The notes below the pieces were generated by a model. It saw only the letters and a program-made list of their open reading frames with translations. It had not been told where the DNA came from and made no database searches. DNA of 64,000 nucleotides from Apostichopus japonicus (lineage: Eukaryota > Echinodermata > Holothuroidea > Aspidochirotida > Stichopodidae): the NCBI RefSeq assembly GCF_037975245.1, contig NC_092572.1:2267501-2331500 (forward strand), given 5' to 3'. Positions 46,801-52,906 of the stretch are shown one piece after another (within the stretch, counting starts at the first letter, position 1; each line of letters opens with the position of its first letter). The translations under genes were made by a program, and so were the position numbers.

Positions 46801-49800
46801 TTAGTTCCAGGAACAACAAAAATTGAGGGTGCTCTCCAATCTCAGGTTTGCACTTGACACCCAATTTCCAGTTTATTTTACAAATCAATATTCTGAACAA
46901 TATCATTGCAGGAAGACATCAAATTATGATGTATGTCATCTTTTCAATGTTTGCATGTAAAATAACCATTATTTGTATACTCCTTATACTAATATTTTTT
47001 TTTCAAACAGACATTTTGTTCCAAATTGGAATATATGATATGCTTAAAGATAAATAGAAAGTTCTCTTAAAAATCTGATCATTTTTGCCCTATTTGGCAC
47101 AAGACTTGAATTTAGCAAATTCAAAGGAATGCTCAACCAAAACGAAGTTGGGAAAAACCATAGTTTATTTTAAAATATTACTGCAAACTACATAGTCTGT
47201 TCTTAGATAGACATACCTGCAATACTTAACGTAGAACTTTCACTGTATGCAATCTCGCCACCACCCTGCGCCCTGCAATGGTACGACCCACTGTCAACTC
47301 TCCTGACCTCCCGGATGTGGAATGTTCCATTCTGAAATAATTCTGTGTTTGAGTTGATGATGATTGGCTGATCACCCTTAAACCAAGAGTAGGAAAGAGC
47401 TGTGTTGCTACCCACGAGCCGAGCTGTACAATGCCACCATATGGATTCAGATAGTCTTGCTATCATAGATGAAGGTTCTTGGGTGAACTGAATGAGCCCT
47501 ACCACAGCTGGTGAAGCAATGTCAAAGGTTATAAACAAAGTACAAGTAAAATATACAATATTATCTAAATACTAAATAGCCACCAATAGCTATACATACT
47601 ATCTGTCCGGGAGTAACTTTAAAATCTTCTCTTGTACACAGCAACATCCAAGACAAAATGCTACACTACAAGAAAGAAGAAGGTTTAAACCATTGAAATG
47701 AATCATAAGCTTACAAGTTCAATTGTTCACTGATCAGTGTTCATTATGAGAGTCAAAAGAACATTAAAAATAAATAAGAGAGAACTTAAAGTAGTATATA
47801 TGTAAATATATGATACTGGAGAGATTTTATGTCCCTTTTTTCATATTGCTGAAATTTCCATCCATCATACTCCTTTGCTTGTATTTCCCTTTTCAATGGT
47901 TGTGTCAATATACCATCAGATATCATTGATAGTTATTCAACCATACATTGGATGGATGCGAAATTATGAGGGTTTTACTGCAAGTATTGGGCTAATTTTG
48001 GACACCAAAATGTGACATTATGAAAATGGCTGTAATTGAGATGCACTTTTCTTAGTTTTTCCCATGTTATTATGCCTTGACTTTGCATTTTCTATTCAAG
48101 TGAAAGCAGAGCTTCAATTACACTTGCAAATCTCAGTCACCCATGCTCATGAACTGCTGGAGAATAAAGATCTTCATCTTTGTTAACGTACATATTTTTG
48201 GTGTCCTCCTGCATAACATACGTTAACTGGTGGCAACTTTTCATGATTATAACCTAATCACACACTGCACAGTACAGTAGTGTACTAGGGATTGCAAGTC
48301 CCAGAAACTCACTACTCATGCTGAGAATAGGTCTAATGGCATCTCAGAGGACAAATTCATTCAAAAATACATGTGAAAAAGACTTGTTATTGGTTGTTAA
48401 ACTGTACAAATTGTTCGGTGTCCTCAACATAACGTACGTTAAATGGGCATTATTTCACTATCAGCTGATAGTTTTGAATATCAAAACATTTGTAACTGAT
48501 CAACACCCCACATACATTGATAGTAAACAGTTCTTTTACTGCTAGCAGTTCAATTTCTCTGTATTAGTCACAATTTGTGTGTGGTGTCCTCATTTCTAGC
48601 CTGCATAACGTACGTTTACTGTGAAAATCTATTTTAGGCTCATGGCAGGAATTCTCACAGAATATTCAACTCACTTAATATTTCACCATGTTTTAATTAG
48701 AATTAAACTATTTCCATCATCCAATGAGTCTAAAACATGGTTTTAGGACATCAAAGCATACTCTGTTAATGTATGTTATGGTGTCTCATTTTTTGGTGTC
48801 TTTATAACATACATTAACAATATGCACTTTGAATGTAAATTATTGAGAAGACTGAGAACTTCCATGCTAGGAAACACTTCATTTCCAAGTAGTTCTAAGG
48901 TACTCTATCTAACTAGTTGATGAAATTTGTCATTGAGCCAGTGGCTTACTTCTATAACTCCACATTCCTGTTGTGTTGTTAACGTATGTTATGGTGTCCT
49001 AAATGATCAGCCTCATTAACTTACAATGGAATGTGATAAGTACTTCAATTTTTTTTGTGTGTCATAAGATATCATTTGACATTGCTCATATATCCCCTTC
49101 ACTTTAATGGAGAAGGGGCTATGTTTATAGACAACTGTAGGACACCGAGTAACATACGTTAACATCATCACTTGTCTTTTTTATTTGCCTCAAATCCACC
49201 TTTCTTGATACTGTATTATCTTTTAACATTACTAATTGTGTTCGACATTCACTGGAGAACCAGAAACAGCACTCAAATAGATACCTTTGTGTAATTCATT
49301 TTTGAACATGCATGTCACACTTTAGTAACCCAGTATCATATAATGACATATAGATGGTATCGAAATTTGCTAATTTAATGTAGACTGTCTAGTTACAGAC
49401 CTGTACAAACTAAACAGCAGCTTACACTATATAGATCGGCTTTGTTTCCCCAAATCTAAGATGAATTTGCTGTGTACACGTTACCTATATTTATTTCCAA
49501 ACCATCTTAGGCATTTGATTGCGTGCTACATACTTAGTGTTGCTTGTAATATCCTCGGACAACACCTTGCTGCAATTCACTACATGAAATGGCGAACACT
49601 TTTTTCATTATCACTGATGTATGCTAAGAGTGTTAAGTTACTGTTGTATGTATGTTGTCCGCATTGGACACCCACTTTAAAAGTATTTGCTTCAACTGGG
49701 TGTAACTACAACTTAAGTGGTATCTACTCACTGTAAGTTTGCAAAGAAACTTTCAAGCGTCCTAGAAACAAACTACGAAATACTATCTTCTTCACCATGA

Positions 49801-50172
49801 TCTAAACACGCCATGGGAATATCCTAAACTGTATATATACTCCTTTCACCTGCAAGCGCAAAGCCACAAGATTGAAAATATTTACAATCTATATCATCAG
49901 CAATGGTGACCACAATGTGATAAAATGACTTCCATCTAACAGCAATAAAGTTATATTATAATCAGATTTTTGCAGTTCTAACTGCAAAAAATGTATGTAT
50001 ATATATACAGTATATATATATTACAAACTACAATTAGAATGACTCTATATTAATGTAAAAATCTTAGGCTTTGGTGAAGTTGCAAGACCTCTTAAATAAA
50101 CTACTGTGTAATTATTAACATACCTGGTAGTAAAAGGAAGGAAAGTGAAAATCTGAAAAACATGATGTTCAT
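19480..50172 (-). CDS. Ig/FNIII-domain transmembrane receptor (10 Ig + 3 FNIII)
   Basis: Twenty-three coding exons with consistent phases (mostly phase 1, usual for shuffled extracellular domains) give 1573 aa. In order: signal peptide MNIMFFRFSLSFLLLP (1-16); ten Ig domains (about 17-961) with Cys/Trp cores and DxGxYxC-type motifs such as DSGSYHCRA, DGGYYTCKA and EGRYSCQAEN; three FNIII domains (about 962-1255); one membrane helix at about 1271-1295 followed by FRRWK; and a 280-residue basic tail with a Lys8 run and RRRKSSLDE. The design suggests a cell-surface adhesion or guidance receptor, Robo/Dscam/Sidekick-like in style. Robo has 5 Ig + 3 FNIII and Dscam 10 Ig + 6 FNIII, and I do not see Robo cytoplasmic motifs, so orthology is unresolved. 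The start is the first of two Met codons (50172 and 50163) before the signal helix. Three exon borders carry tandem duplications (40555-41133, 30052-31569, 32533-32672), so the isoform given here is the simplest one. Confidence 0.88.
20486..20592 (-). CDS. Receptor exon 22, cytoplasmic
   Basis: Acceptor TTTACTAG, donor GTAATA. It encodes DPMNPDVVLVKKAVLGEDSD and PPRPVRRKDIISDHQQ. A 107-nt exon (phase 2 in, 1 out) that restores the frame for exon 23. Confidence 0.75.
21077..21337 (-). CDS. Receptor exon 21, cytoplasmic with Lys run
   Basis: Acceptor ACCAAAGCAG, donor GTAAGT. It encodes FSYGETISLNSTVDDSGSEK, YEVAIVNENYDPGDTLMSND, SAYDLAKTEVTEARAG and a run of eight lysines before RNDDLIYK. Three tyrosines sit in acidic contexts that could be phosphorylated. 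Confidence 0.8.
22470..25486. repeat. 62/39-bp TATACCGGTATA minisatellite
   Basis: About 3 kb of a 62-bp unit (GTATACCGGTATACAAGTAT, then ACTGTACACAAGTATACTGT, then a second ACTGGTATACAAGTATATT half) mixed with shorter 39-bp and 16-bp variants. It fills the receptor intron between the membrane exon and the first cytoplasmic exon. Units lack stops in most frames, so spurious frames up to 359 codons occur on both strands. The array resumes at 26506 after an insertion. From 21340 to 22470 the intron shows only AT-rich DNA. Confidence 0.95.
25487..26499. mobile_element. 1013-bp non-autonomous inverted-repeat element inserted in minisatellite
   Basis: The left end starts GTGACAG and the right end finishes CTGTTAC. 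Both ends carry C- or G-runs interspersed with CCTAGG palindromes in inverted orientation. ACCGGT is present on each side (25481-25486 and 26500-26505), whereas the uninterrupted array unit has it once, consistent with a 4-6 bp target duplication. No transposase frame is visible. The superfamily is unknown. The interior contains one GGGTTAGGGTTAG. Confidence 0.78.
26506..26640. repeat. Remainder of the TATACCGGTATA minisatellite
   Basis: Diverged units with GTATACAAGTATACT and TGTACACTGG resume directly after the inserted element and stop about 150 bp before the membrane exon. Confidence 0.85.
26787..26982 (-). CDS. Receptor exon 20, transmembrane segment
   Basis: Acceptor CCACCCCAG, donor GTTAGT. 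It encodes VSIDASIQPQRRSLS, the helix VGVIIGVVFGGLLLVVLVLL ending FLVLF, and FRRWKQPKDQFTPSPGFDPD. Basic residues after the helix fit a type I protein. Leaves in phase 2. Confidence 0.88.
27303..27516 (-). CDS. Receptor exon 19, FNIII-3 second part
   Basis: Acceptor CTTTGCAG, donor GTAATT. It encodes PPDFLRYILSFRDSTAGGDF and LNPANEYEVKMSYETESGIA, matching the LxPxxxYxV strand pattern of FNIII. Confidence 0.85.
28135..28205 (-). CDS. Receptor exon 18, FNIII-3 first part
   Basis: A 71-nt exon between ACTTATTAG and GTAAGT, encoding VPVVVLQDVQVLPAGSDSIL and VMWR. The Trp matches the FNIII B-strand core. Phase 1 in, 0 out. Confidence 0.8.
28316..28505. repeat. ~85-bp direct repeat, 2-3 copies
   Basis: ATCTATGGAGGGCCATTT recurs at about 28320, 28404 and 28490, with CCCCTTGATCTGGTATGGGT between copies. 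Located in a receptor intron. Confidence 0.85.
28769..28978 (-). CDS. Receptor exon 17, FNIII-2 second part
   Basis: Acceptor CCTGCTGCAG, donor GTAAGT. It encodes VNIVYEIQYGRINDSFADHV and LADLQPSVLYRIALRVVNTK, typical FNIII C-to-F strands. Confidence 0.85.
29455..29547 (-). CDS. Receptor exon 16, FNIII-2 first part
   Basis: A 93-nt exon between GTTCACACAG-like acceptor sequence and GTGAGA. It encodes VPDAVENLETRVIGNSILIS and WAEPQNVNGNA, the A-B strands of an FNIII domain. Confidence 0.83.
30052..31569. repeat. 110-bp array of FNIII-1 exon end plus donor
   Basis: About fifteen copies downstream (- strand) of exon 15. A full unit is 110 bp: 23 nt starting with the GTAAGTTATTG donor and ending CATACACAG, then 87 nt (in phase, 29 codons) homologous to the FNIII-1 C-terminal part. 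Eight extra copies keep the donor. Others lost it through a 4-nt deletion, or are fused to the next unit with the donor and acceptor-like segment missing. A two-to-three-unit block recurs at 30543-30728, 30949-31134 and 31245-31430, showing higher-order amplification. Confidence 0.93.
31570..31863 (-). CDS. Receptor exon 15, complete FNIII-1
   Basis: Acceptor TTTGACTAACAG, donor GTAAGT. It encodes SKTIDIFWLAPESTSN, SYLIEYIQFAGNGTT and DLAPYTGYQFRVSARNGLGV, a full FNIII domain. Its last 87 nt plus donor are the source of the array below it. Confidence 0.88.
32284..32532 (-). CDS. Receptor exon 14, Ig10
   Basis: Acceptor TTTCTTTTAG, donor GTCAGT. It encodes PVIVEVSAVPATSTVTLRCL, SPLIVWYANDVAANN and ERGRYRCFLQNKYGS. 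Cys-Trp-Cys spacing fits an I-set Ig. Confidence 0.87.
32533..32672. repeat. Duplicated acceptor and 5' end of the Ig10 exon
   Basis: On the - strand, CTTTTAGGAATTCCTGTTAT with the following ~40 exon nucleotides and flanking ACATTCAATTCT is repeated upstream of the real Ig10 acceptor. The copy continues VIVEVSAVPATEN and then hits TGA, so it is a decoy, not an exon. Confidence 0.85.
32673..33195 (+). mobile_element. 3' fragment of a non-LTR retrotransposon (CR1/L2-like)
   Basis: Across several frames the + strand reads a typical reverse-transcriptase C-terminus: LQRD, NTPARLISGVPRALNISPI, KYLQWLPVKMSISFKILLMT, FKALHEHSPVHLLGPIHP, then FSYTSASLWNALQDDIRLNN and SFKYVKDSLICKY. It ends with GCGCTTTATAAATTCC and an ATT microsatellite tail, as in CR1/L2-type elements. 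Frameshifts and stops show it is dead. It lies in the receptor intron between Ig9 and Ig10 in antisense to the host gene. Confidence 0.8.
33422..33712 (-). CDS. Receptor exon 13, Ig9
   Basis: Acceptor TTCTTTTCAG, donor GTAAGA. It encodes LRAILKCDTDGEPFPSVSWY and LHDGDFRCKAENILGSVESF. Confidence 0.87.
34298..34350 (+). repeat. Hammerhead-like hairpin motif, Penelope-type relic
   Basis: TTTGAAGAAGATCCTGCTAG followed by GATCAAAACGTCAGGCC: a perfect GATCCT/AGGATC hairpin flanked by near-matches to the hammerhead core boxes (CTGANGA before, GAAAC-GTC after). Core changes should abolish activity. It sits in the receptor intron between Ig7 and Ig8. Confidence 0.5.
34458..34769 (-). CDS. Receptor exon 12, Ig8
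   Basis: Acceptor ATTTACTTCAG, donor GTAAGT. It encodes QSQPAVLPCRAAARETPAIS, WYLSDGSGV and DDEGWFICEAVNSIGSVEMT. This exon is longer than a minimal Ig because of an inserted loop. Confidence 0.85.
35301..35342 (-). repeat. Hammerhead-like hairpin motif, inverted copy
   Basis: The - strand reads CCGAAGAAGATCCTGCTAGG then ATGGAAACTGTCAGGCC. It has the same hairpin and GAAAC/GTC arrangement as 34298-34350, about 1 kb away and inverted, as expected for Penelope-like debris. Confidence 0.5.
35463..35502 (+). repeat. Truncated hammerhead-like motif
   Basis: GAGCCTGCTAGGATTGAAAC followed by TCCAGGCCCAGAAACTTTTA matches the 3' half of the neighbouring motifs but has lost the 5' core box. Confidence 0.4.
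36165..36475 (+). mobile_element. tRNA-derived SINE
   Basis: An A-box-like TGGCCAATTGGCTAAGGCG (about 36172) and a B-box GGTTCGATCCC (36216-36226) form a pol III promoter. A non-tRNA body with CTCTCCACCCAGGGGTTAAA and a tail GTAAAGCGCTTTGAGACCTA follow, ending in an A/T-rich run. The head could form an anticodon arm (CAGACTTGTGATC) but the acceptor stem does not close, so it is a SINE and not a tRNA gene. The tail resembles LINE 3' ends and could serve as a borrowed mobilisation signal. Confidence 0.82.
36842..36976 (-). CDS. Receptor exon 11, Ig7 second half
   Basis: Acceptor TTTGTTTTAG, donor GTAAGC. It encodes VKILTNFSLEIRNFRRENAG and SYQCMARNDAGNAQGTAVVM. Phase 1 to 1, 135 nt. Confidence 0.85.
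38158..38292 (-). CDS. Receptor exon 10, Ig7 first half
   Basis: Acceptor TTAACCAG, donor GTAAAT. It encodes VPPEVEVFPVEVTLDLGSNV, LHCSASGDPTPTLEWEKDDK and ELVL. Exon 11 completes the domain across a phase-1 intron. Confidence 0.83.
38507..39226. repeat. 360-bp tandem duplication, nearly identical
   Basis: 38507-38866 and 38867-39226 match with only one or two differences, at the distal end (ATTGATGTGC versus ATTGAAGTGC). No exon is included. It lies in the receptor intron between Ig6 and Ig7 and is clearly recent, or an assembly duplication. Confidence 0.93.
39331..39606 (-). CDS. Receptor exon 9, Ig6
   Basis: Acceptor CTCTTTATTAG, donor GTAAAC. It encodes AVEGDTVMLTCRASATPPVI, VKWMYQSEQLF and EGRYSCQAENDVGSSEAAS. 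Confidence 0.88.
39777..40275. repeat. ~125-bp tandem repeat, 4 copies
   Basis: Four copies of a unit beginning AGGTCTAGCTAAAGCTACCT and containing GGAGTCAAAGTCAA and GATTGGTGCATACATGCCTT, with a short TAAATATAAATA spacer that varies in length. Confidence 0.9.
40555..40666 (-). CDS. Possible alternative Ig5 half-exon, version E (short)
   Basis: The exon-like part after AATGATAG (about 40555-40641) reads EVAGNGSLKISSVRREHSGS and IHSDVTTVH. An in-frame loss of about 33 nt removes the YTC segment with the Ig cysteine, so a product using it could not form the canonical disulfide. Donor intact. Confidence 0.4.
40673..40820 (-). CDS. Possible alternative Ig5 half-exon, version D
   Basis: The exon-like part after GATGATAG (about 40673-40795) reads EVAGNGSLTIYSVRWEHSGR then YTCSARNAIGSIHSDVTITV. 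Same length as exon 8 from Glu on, open, phase 1 to 1, intact GTAAGT. Confidence 0.5.
40827..40975 (-). CDS. Possible alternative Ig5 half-exon, version C
   Basis: The exon-like part after GATAG (about 40827-40946) reads EVAGNGSLTISNVRQEHSGY and TCSARNAIGSVHSDVTITAH, phase 1 to 1. It has a 3-nt deletion that removes Arg before YTC, several amino-acid changes, and an intact GTAAGT donor. Confidence 0.5.
40982..41127 (-). CDS. Possible alternative Ig5 half-exon, version B
   Basis: After a donor-led spacer ending GATAG, the exon-like part (about 40982-41098) reads EVAGNGSLTNSVSREHAGRY and TCSARNAIGSIHSDVTTVH, phase 1 to 1. Compared with exon 8 it has two separate 3-nt deletions and no frame break, and it ends at an intact GTAAGT. 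Whether it is spliced is not known from sequence. Confidence 0.5.
41134..41295 (-). CDS. Receptor exon 8, Ig5 second half (first of five versions)
   Basis: Acceptor ATCACATGTAG, donor GTAAGT. It encodes GTLQTPSNPSSMIEVAGNGS, LTISSVSREHAGRYTCSARN and AIGSIHSDVTITVH. Four shortened versions follow immediately downstream on the - strand. Confidence 0.87.
41828..41956 (-). CDS. Receptor exon 7, Ig5 first half
   Basis: Acceptor AATTTACAG, donor GTAAGC. It encodes EGPYFLSEPVAITVREDEFA, MLDCTAGGVPEPEISWTTP and ISSL. Ends in phase 1, matching exon 8 and all its versions. Confidence 0.86.
42387..42546 (-). CDS. Receptor exon 6, Ig4 second half
   Basis: Acceptor is a long T run plus AG; donor GTCTCT. 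It encodes ENGDLSIVSLRTDEPAPGWL, RISNVEVSDSGLFMCTASNG and STSSTSVQLTVQ. Phase 0 in, 1 out. Confidence 0.84.
43310..43567 (-). CDS. Receptor exon 5, end of Ig3 and start of Ig4
   Basis: Acceptor TGTTTGCTAG, donor GTGAGG. It encodes NSLRITDVRLSDGGYYTCKA (Ig3 end), then TPVDQTVVVGGRVTFACEAT and GTPEPTLTWTK (Ig4 start). 86 codons in phase 0. Confidence 0.87.
44095..45245. repeat. ACCACACC-rich, nearly G-free repeat region
   Basis: About 1.15 kb of A/C/T sequence with hardly any G on the + strand. It is built from diverged ~75-90-bp tandem units such as CACCACACCAGACCACACCA plus CATAGTACAGTAAACTACAT. Open frames in it are low-complexity artefacts. It lies in the receptor intron between exons 4 and 5. 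Confidence 0.9.
45360..45493 (-). CDS. Receptor exon 4, Ig3 first half
   Basis: Acceptor ACAATCCAG, donor GTAAGT. It encodes GRPGFMTSPSPQVALVGSSV, TFQCTTSGSPAATIVWQNEN and EETIS. Phase 1 in, 0 out. Confidence 0.85.
45790..46092 (-). CDS. Receptor exon 3, Ig2
   Basis: Acceptor TTATTTCTCCAG, donor GTGAGT. It encodes LAASFSINPQSMSINLGSPM, LLCAIESNPQATITWLMDGS and HSGQYTCTASNPLLAGEMRL. Confidence 0.88.
47217..47507 (-). CDS. Receptor exon 2, Ig1
   Basis: Acceptor TTGCTTCACCAG, donor GTATGT. It encodes VVGLIQFTQEPSSMIARLSE, WWHCTARLVGSNTALSYSWF and DSGSYHCRAQGGG. It joins the signal peptide exon as PAVVGLIQF. Confidence 0.87.
48180..49165. repeat. Periodic TAACATACGTTA / GGTGTCC motif cluster
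   Basis: The motif GTTAACGTATGTTA or its palindromic form AACGTACGTT, next to GGTGTCC or GGACACC, recurs at about 48183, 48213, 48430, 48603, 48768, 48808, 48979 and 49152, i.e. every ~170-215 bp. Sequence between copies is not obviously repeated. It lies in receptor intron 1. Confidence 0.75.
50124..50172 (-). CDS. Receptor exon 1, signal peptide
   Basis: ATG at 50172 with a second ATG at 50163, donor GTATGT. It encodes MNIMFFRFSLSFLLLP, a short hydrophobic leader; the phase-1 junction fits exon 2. A 2.6-kb intron follows. Further 5' UTR exons cannot be excluded. Confidence 0.75.
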
Positions 50173-50742
50173 GTTTTCACACACATCACCAGAGATCTCT
50201 TAAAGATGTCCTCCGTTTTGAGTTTGTTAGTCATCTACTTCTTGAGATTCTGTACAGATGTAAGCAAAAGTGACACAGAAATTAGTGGCTCTGTATTAAA
50301 ATTTCTAACTGTGAGGTAGACCTATATGGTTGTTTACTGTTTCTCTTGAAATAACTGATTACCAGCCTGTTGAATTTGAAATGCTAATAACATTGATAGT
50401 GCATGCAACTTGACAGAGCTCTTCTTACTTCTAGTCATGGTACACATGTTTGTCCGACCTAGCCCATGTATGCCATTACATTGGTCAGTTCATGGTTTGT
50501 TTTCCTACCTTTAAAGGGTGTGAAGACTTGTGCAAAAAGAAACGTCTAATGCCGGTAATCTGACCTAGTTTCGAATGAGGTGTAACAGAAGTGTTAGACA
50601 CCACCATCGATCCCAGAAAATACACACACAGCTTGCTACGTCGGTAATTAGACACTATAGTGTACAGTCAGTACACACAGCTGCGGTCAATACCCACAGC
50701 ACAGTGTACAAACGATACAGCGATGGACATCTCAGGTCCAGC

Positions 50743-50885
50743 TAAAGATAACAAGGTATCACGTTTCACATGCTGTCTGCATTTTGTAGCGACAAGAGAA
50801 AAACTTCACTTGCAAGCAACGGAAAGTTAACTTTTTAAAGATGGCGGCACGCTGTTTGGGGCGAGTCTTCAATGCCTTTAAGTAA
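50743..50885 (+). repeat. Inverted-repeat arm, left
   Basis: From AAAGATAACAAGGTATCACG through TGCTGTCTGCATTTTGTAGC and CACTTGCAAGCAACGGAAAG to GGGGCGAGTCTTCAATGCCT this segment is the reverse complement of 57866-58222, with the 57957-58162 insertion missing. It contains GATGGCGGCACGC. Probably two copies of one dispersed repeat. Confidence 0.85.
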
Positions 50886-52810
50886 AAATTTGCATATATG
50901 CTCCCAACATAATTGATCCTTTGCAATGCTGGATCCTTTAGATAGATCTAACATAAAGTGATCATGATACTTTTTCCAGGAAATACAGGGGCATTATACT
51001 GATGCAGAACCATCCCATAAGGCCATGTTGACATGAATGTATCATACTGTGTATACTTACACAGGGTCTCTCTTTGTTTTCCATTTTCACCTTGAACTTC
51101 CATTTTGAACTACTTAGAAAAACGTAACTATGCCTGAGAATTCAATACTTGACATCTATTTTCATTTTATTTTATTTATTTTTGGGTCGATGAGGGGGGG
51201 ATGGGACAACTATACCCTGTCTACCCCAGATCCCCCATAGGCCTTACAGGGGTGTTGGCTTCAATGACCACACAGCAACAACCCTTCCTTTATATTTTAC
51301 ACTTGGCACTCCCATAAAGATTATCTGACCCACCTAATTTAAGAAAAGGCAGGAGAATTTCGAATTTTCTTAAACTTTACTGTATTACTTATTAGAATTG
51401 TAATCTTGCATTTTGAGTTACTTGTATCGACCTTAGTATATGCACCATTTGAGATTAACAACATTTTTTTTCTTCTGAGAATGGATACAGATACTCACCA
51501 ACATAGAGGTTGTCTACGATGACCCAAGAGCAGTCTCCTCCTTTTTAAAATCCTTCACTAGTCTCTGGCCCTTGCACAAAATTCCAGGTTGGCCAAGCAC
51601 TAACAAGTAACATTCAAGAGAACTAAATTACAGTTCATACACATCGCAGCCCTATCGATAGGTCTATGAGTGTGCGATGAAAATGTTTGTTTAACATTTA
51701 GGACTCGTTCACATTTATCGCCGCGATATAAACCACAGTATGAACCAATCTTATTGACTTGAAGTTGTCCAACGTACTTTGTGATACAGTGTATCATGTT
51801 ACAACTGTTACTTCAGGTCTAGCCTAACGTTAAGCCTACAGCAGGCCTAGTTGAAACTTCTGACGGAGACGGCGTCTCAATCCCTAGGTAACAGGAGTTC
51901 AACCTATATACAGTACACTGCACGCACTACAGCCTTACATTTACAAGTTACACTACAGGTAGTTCATCTGCTCAAGCTAATAACACATCCAATATTAAAT
52001 AATCTGTACCTATCATACCATTCGTTATAGCTGTAAATCAATTCAAATTTTAAACATTCAATCGATGAAGTATCTTTTCGTACCTTAAAATGTCAGAAAA
52101 AAATCAGTAACATCTGCAGTTCGACTTTCTCCTTCTGCTGCGTTATAGAACGCCGATTTCTACATTGGTAGCATTCGTCCATGATTGATTAACATGGAAA
52201 TTGAATTTCATTACTGAGCGTGAAACATGTTACAATTCACGAAGTCGACGAACTCGCTAGCTTGTTATATTTTAAAACTTGGCAGCTTCCGATAAACATG
52301 GAATATTATTTTCAGAGTTGTAAGATCCTTAAAAATCGGATTGATTTTTGAATCGGTCTCAGATACACTAGACATCTCAGATTCGACTTTACCCCTTCGA
52401 TATATTTAGGAAGTCATACATCGTTACGTATATCTTACTTTTGTATACGAATATGTCGTATTATAAATCATGTATGTACGCAACCCAGTAATGTCCAACA
52501 GAGCCTTTTTTTTTCTTCAAAGTAGACTTTTCGAATTCCCTCCCAGTTTTATAGATACTTTAACTTGATATGAAATACTCTACATAAACAAATGAAACAT
52601 TGTATGCAGATGATACGAGTGACGATTGACGATGATATAATTCACTACTACACCCTTTCTGGATGACCTTATATATTTGGGATGTGTCGCTGAAAATTCA
52701 GTTAACTTCAACTTGGTGGGACTTTCCAGGACTACCAATTTATCACATGGTACACGCGTTCGACAAAGCCAATCTTCCAGTCTAAATATCCATTATCTTC
52801 AGATTTTATC

Positions 52811-52906
52811 ATGGCTAGTTTAGATGATCGTGACGACCGTACCATCTTCGTCGGTAACTTAGACCGAAGTTGCACAGAAGTGATATTATATGAGCTTTTC
52901 GTACAG
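52811..52906 (+). CDS. RBM7: RBM7-like exon 1
   Basis: ATG after TTTTATC; 32 codons, MASLDDRDDRTIFVGNLDRS and CTEVILYELFVQ, ending in phase 0 at GTGCGT. Splitting the RRM after the first helix is compatible with exon 2 starting AGPLIGVKIPKE. Confidence 0.88.
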
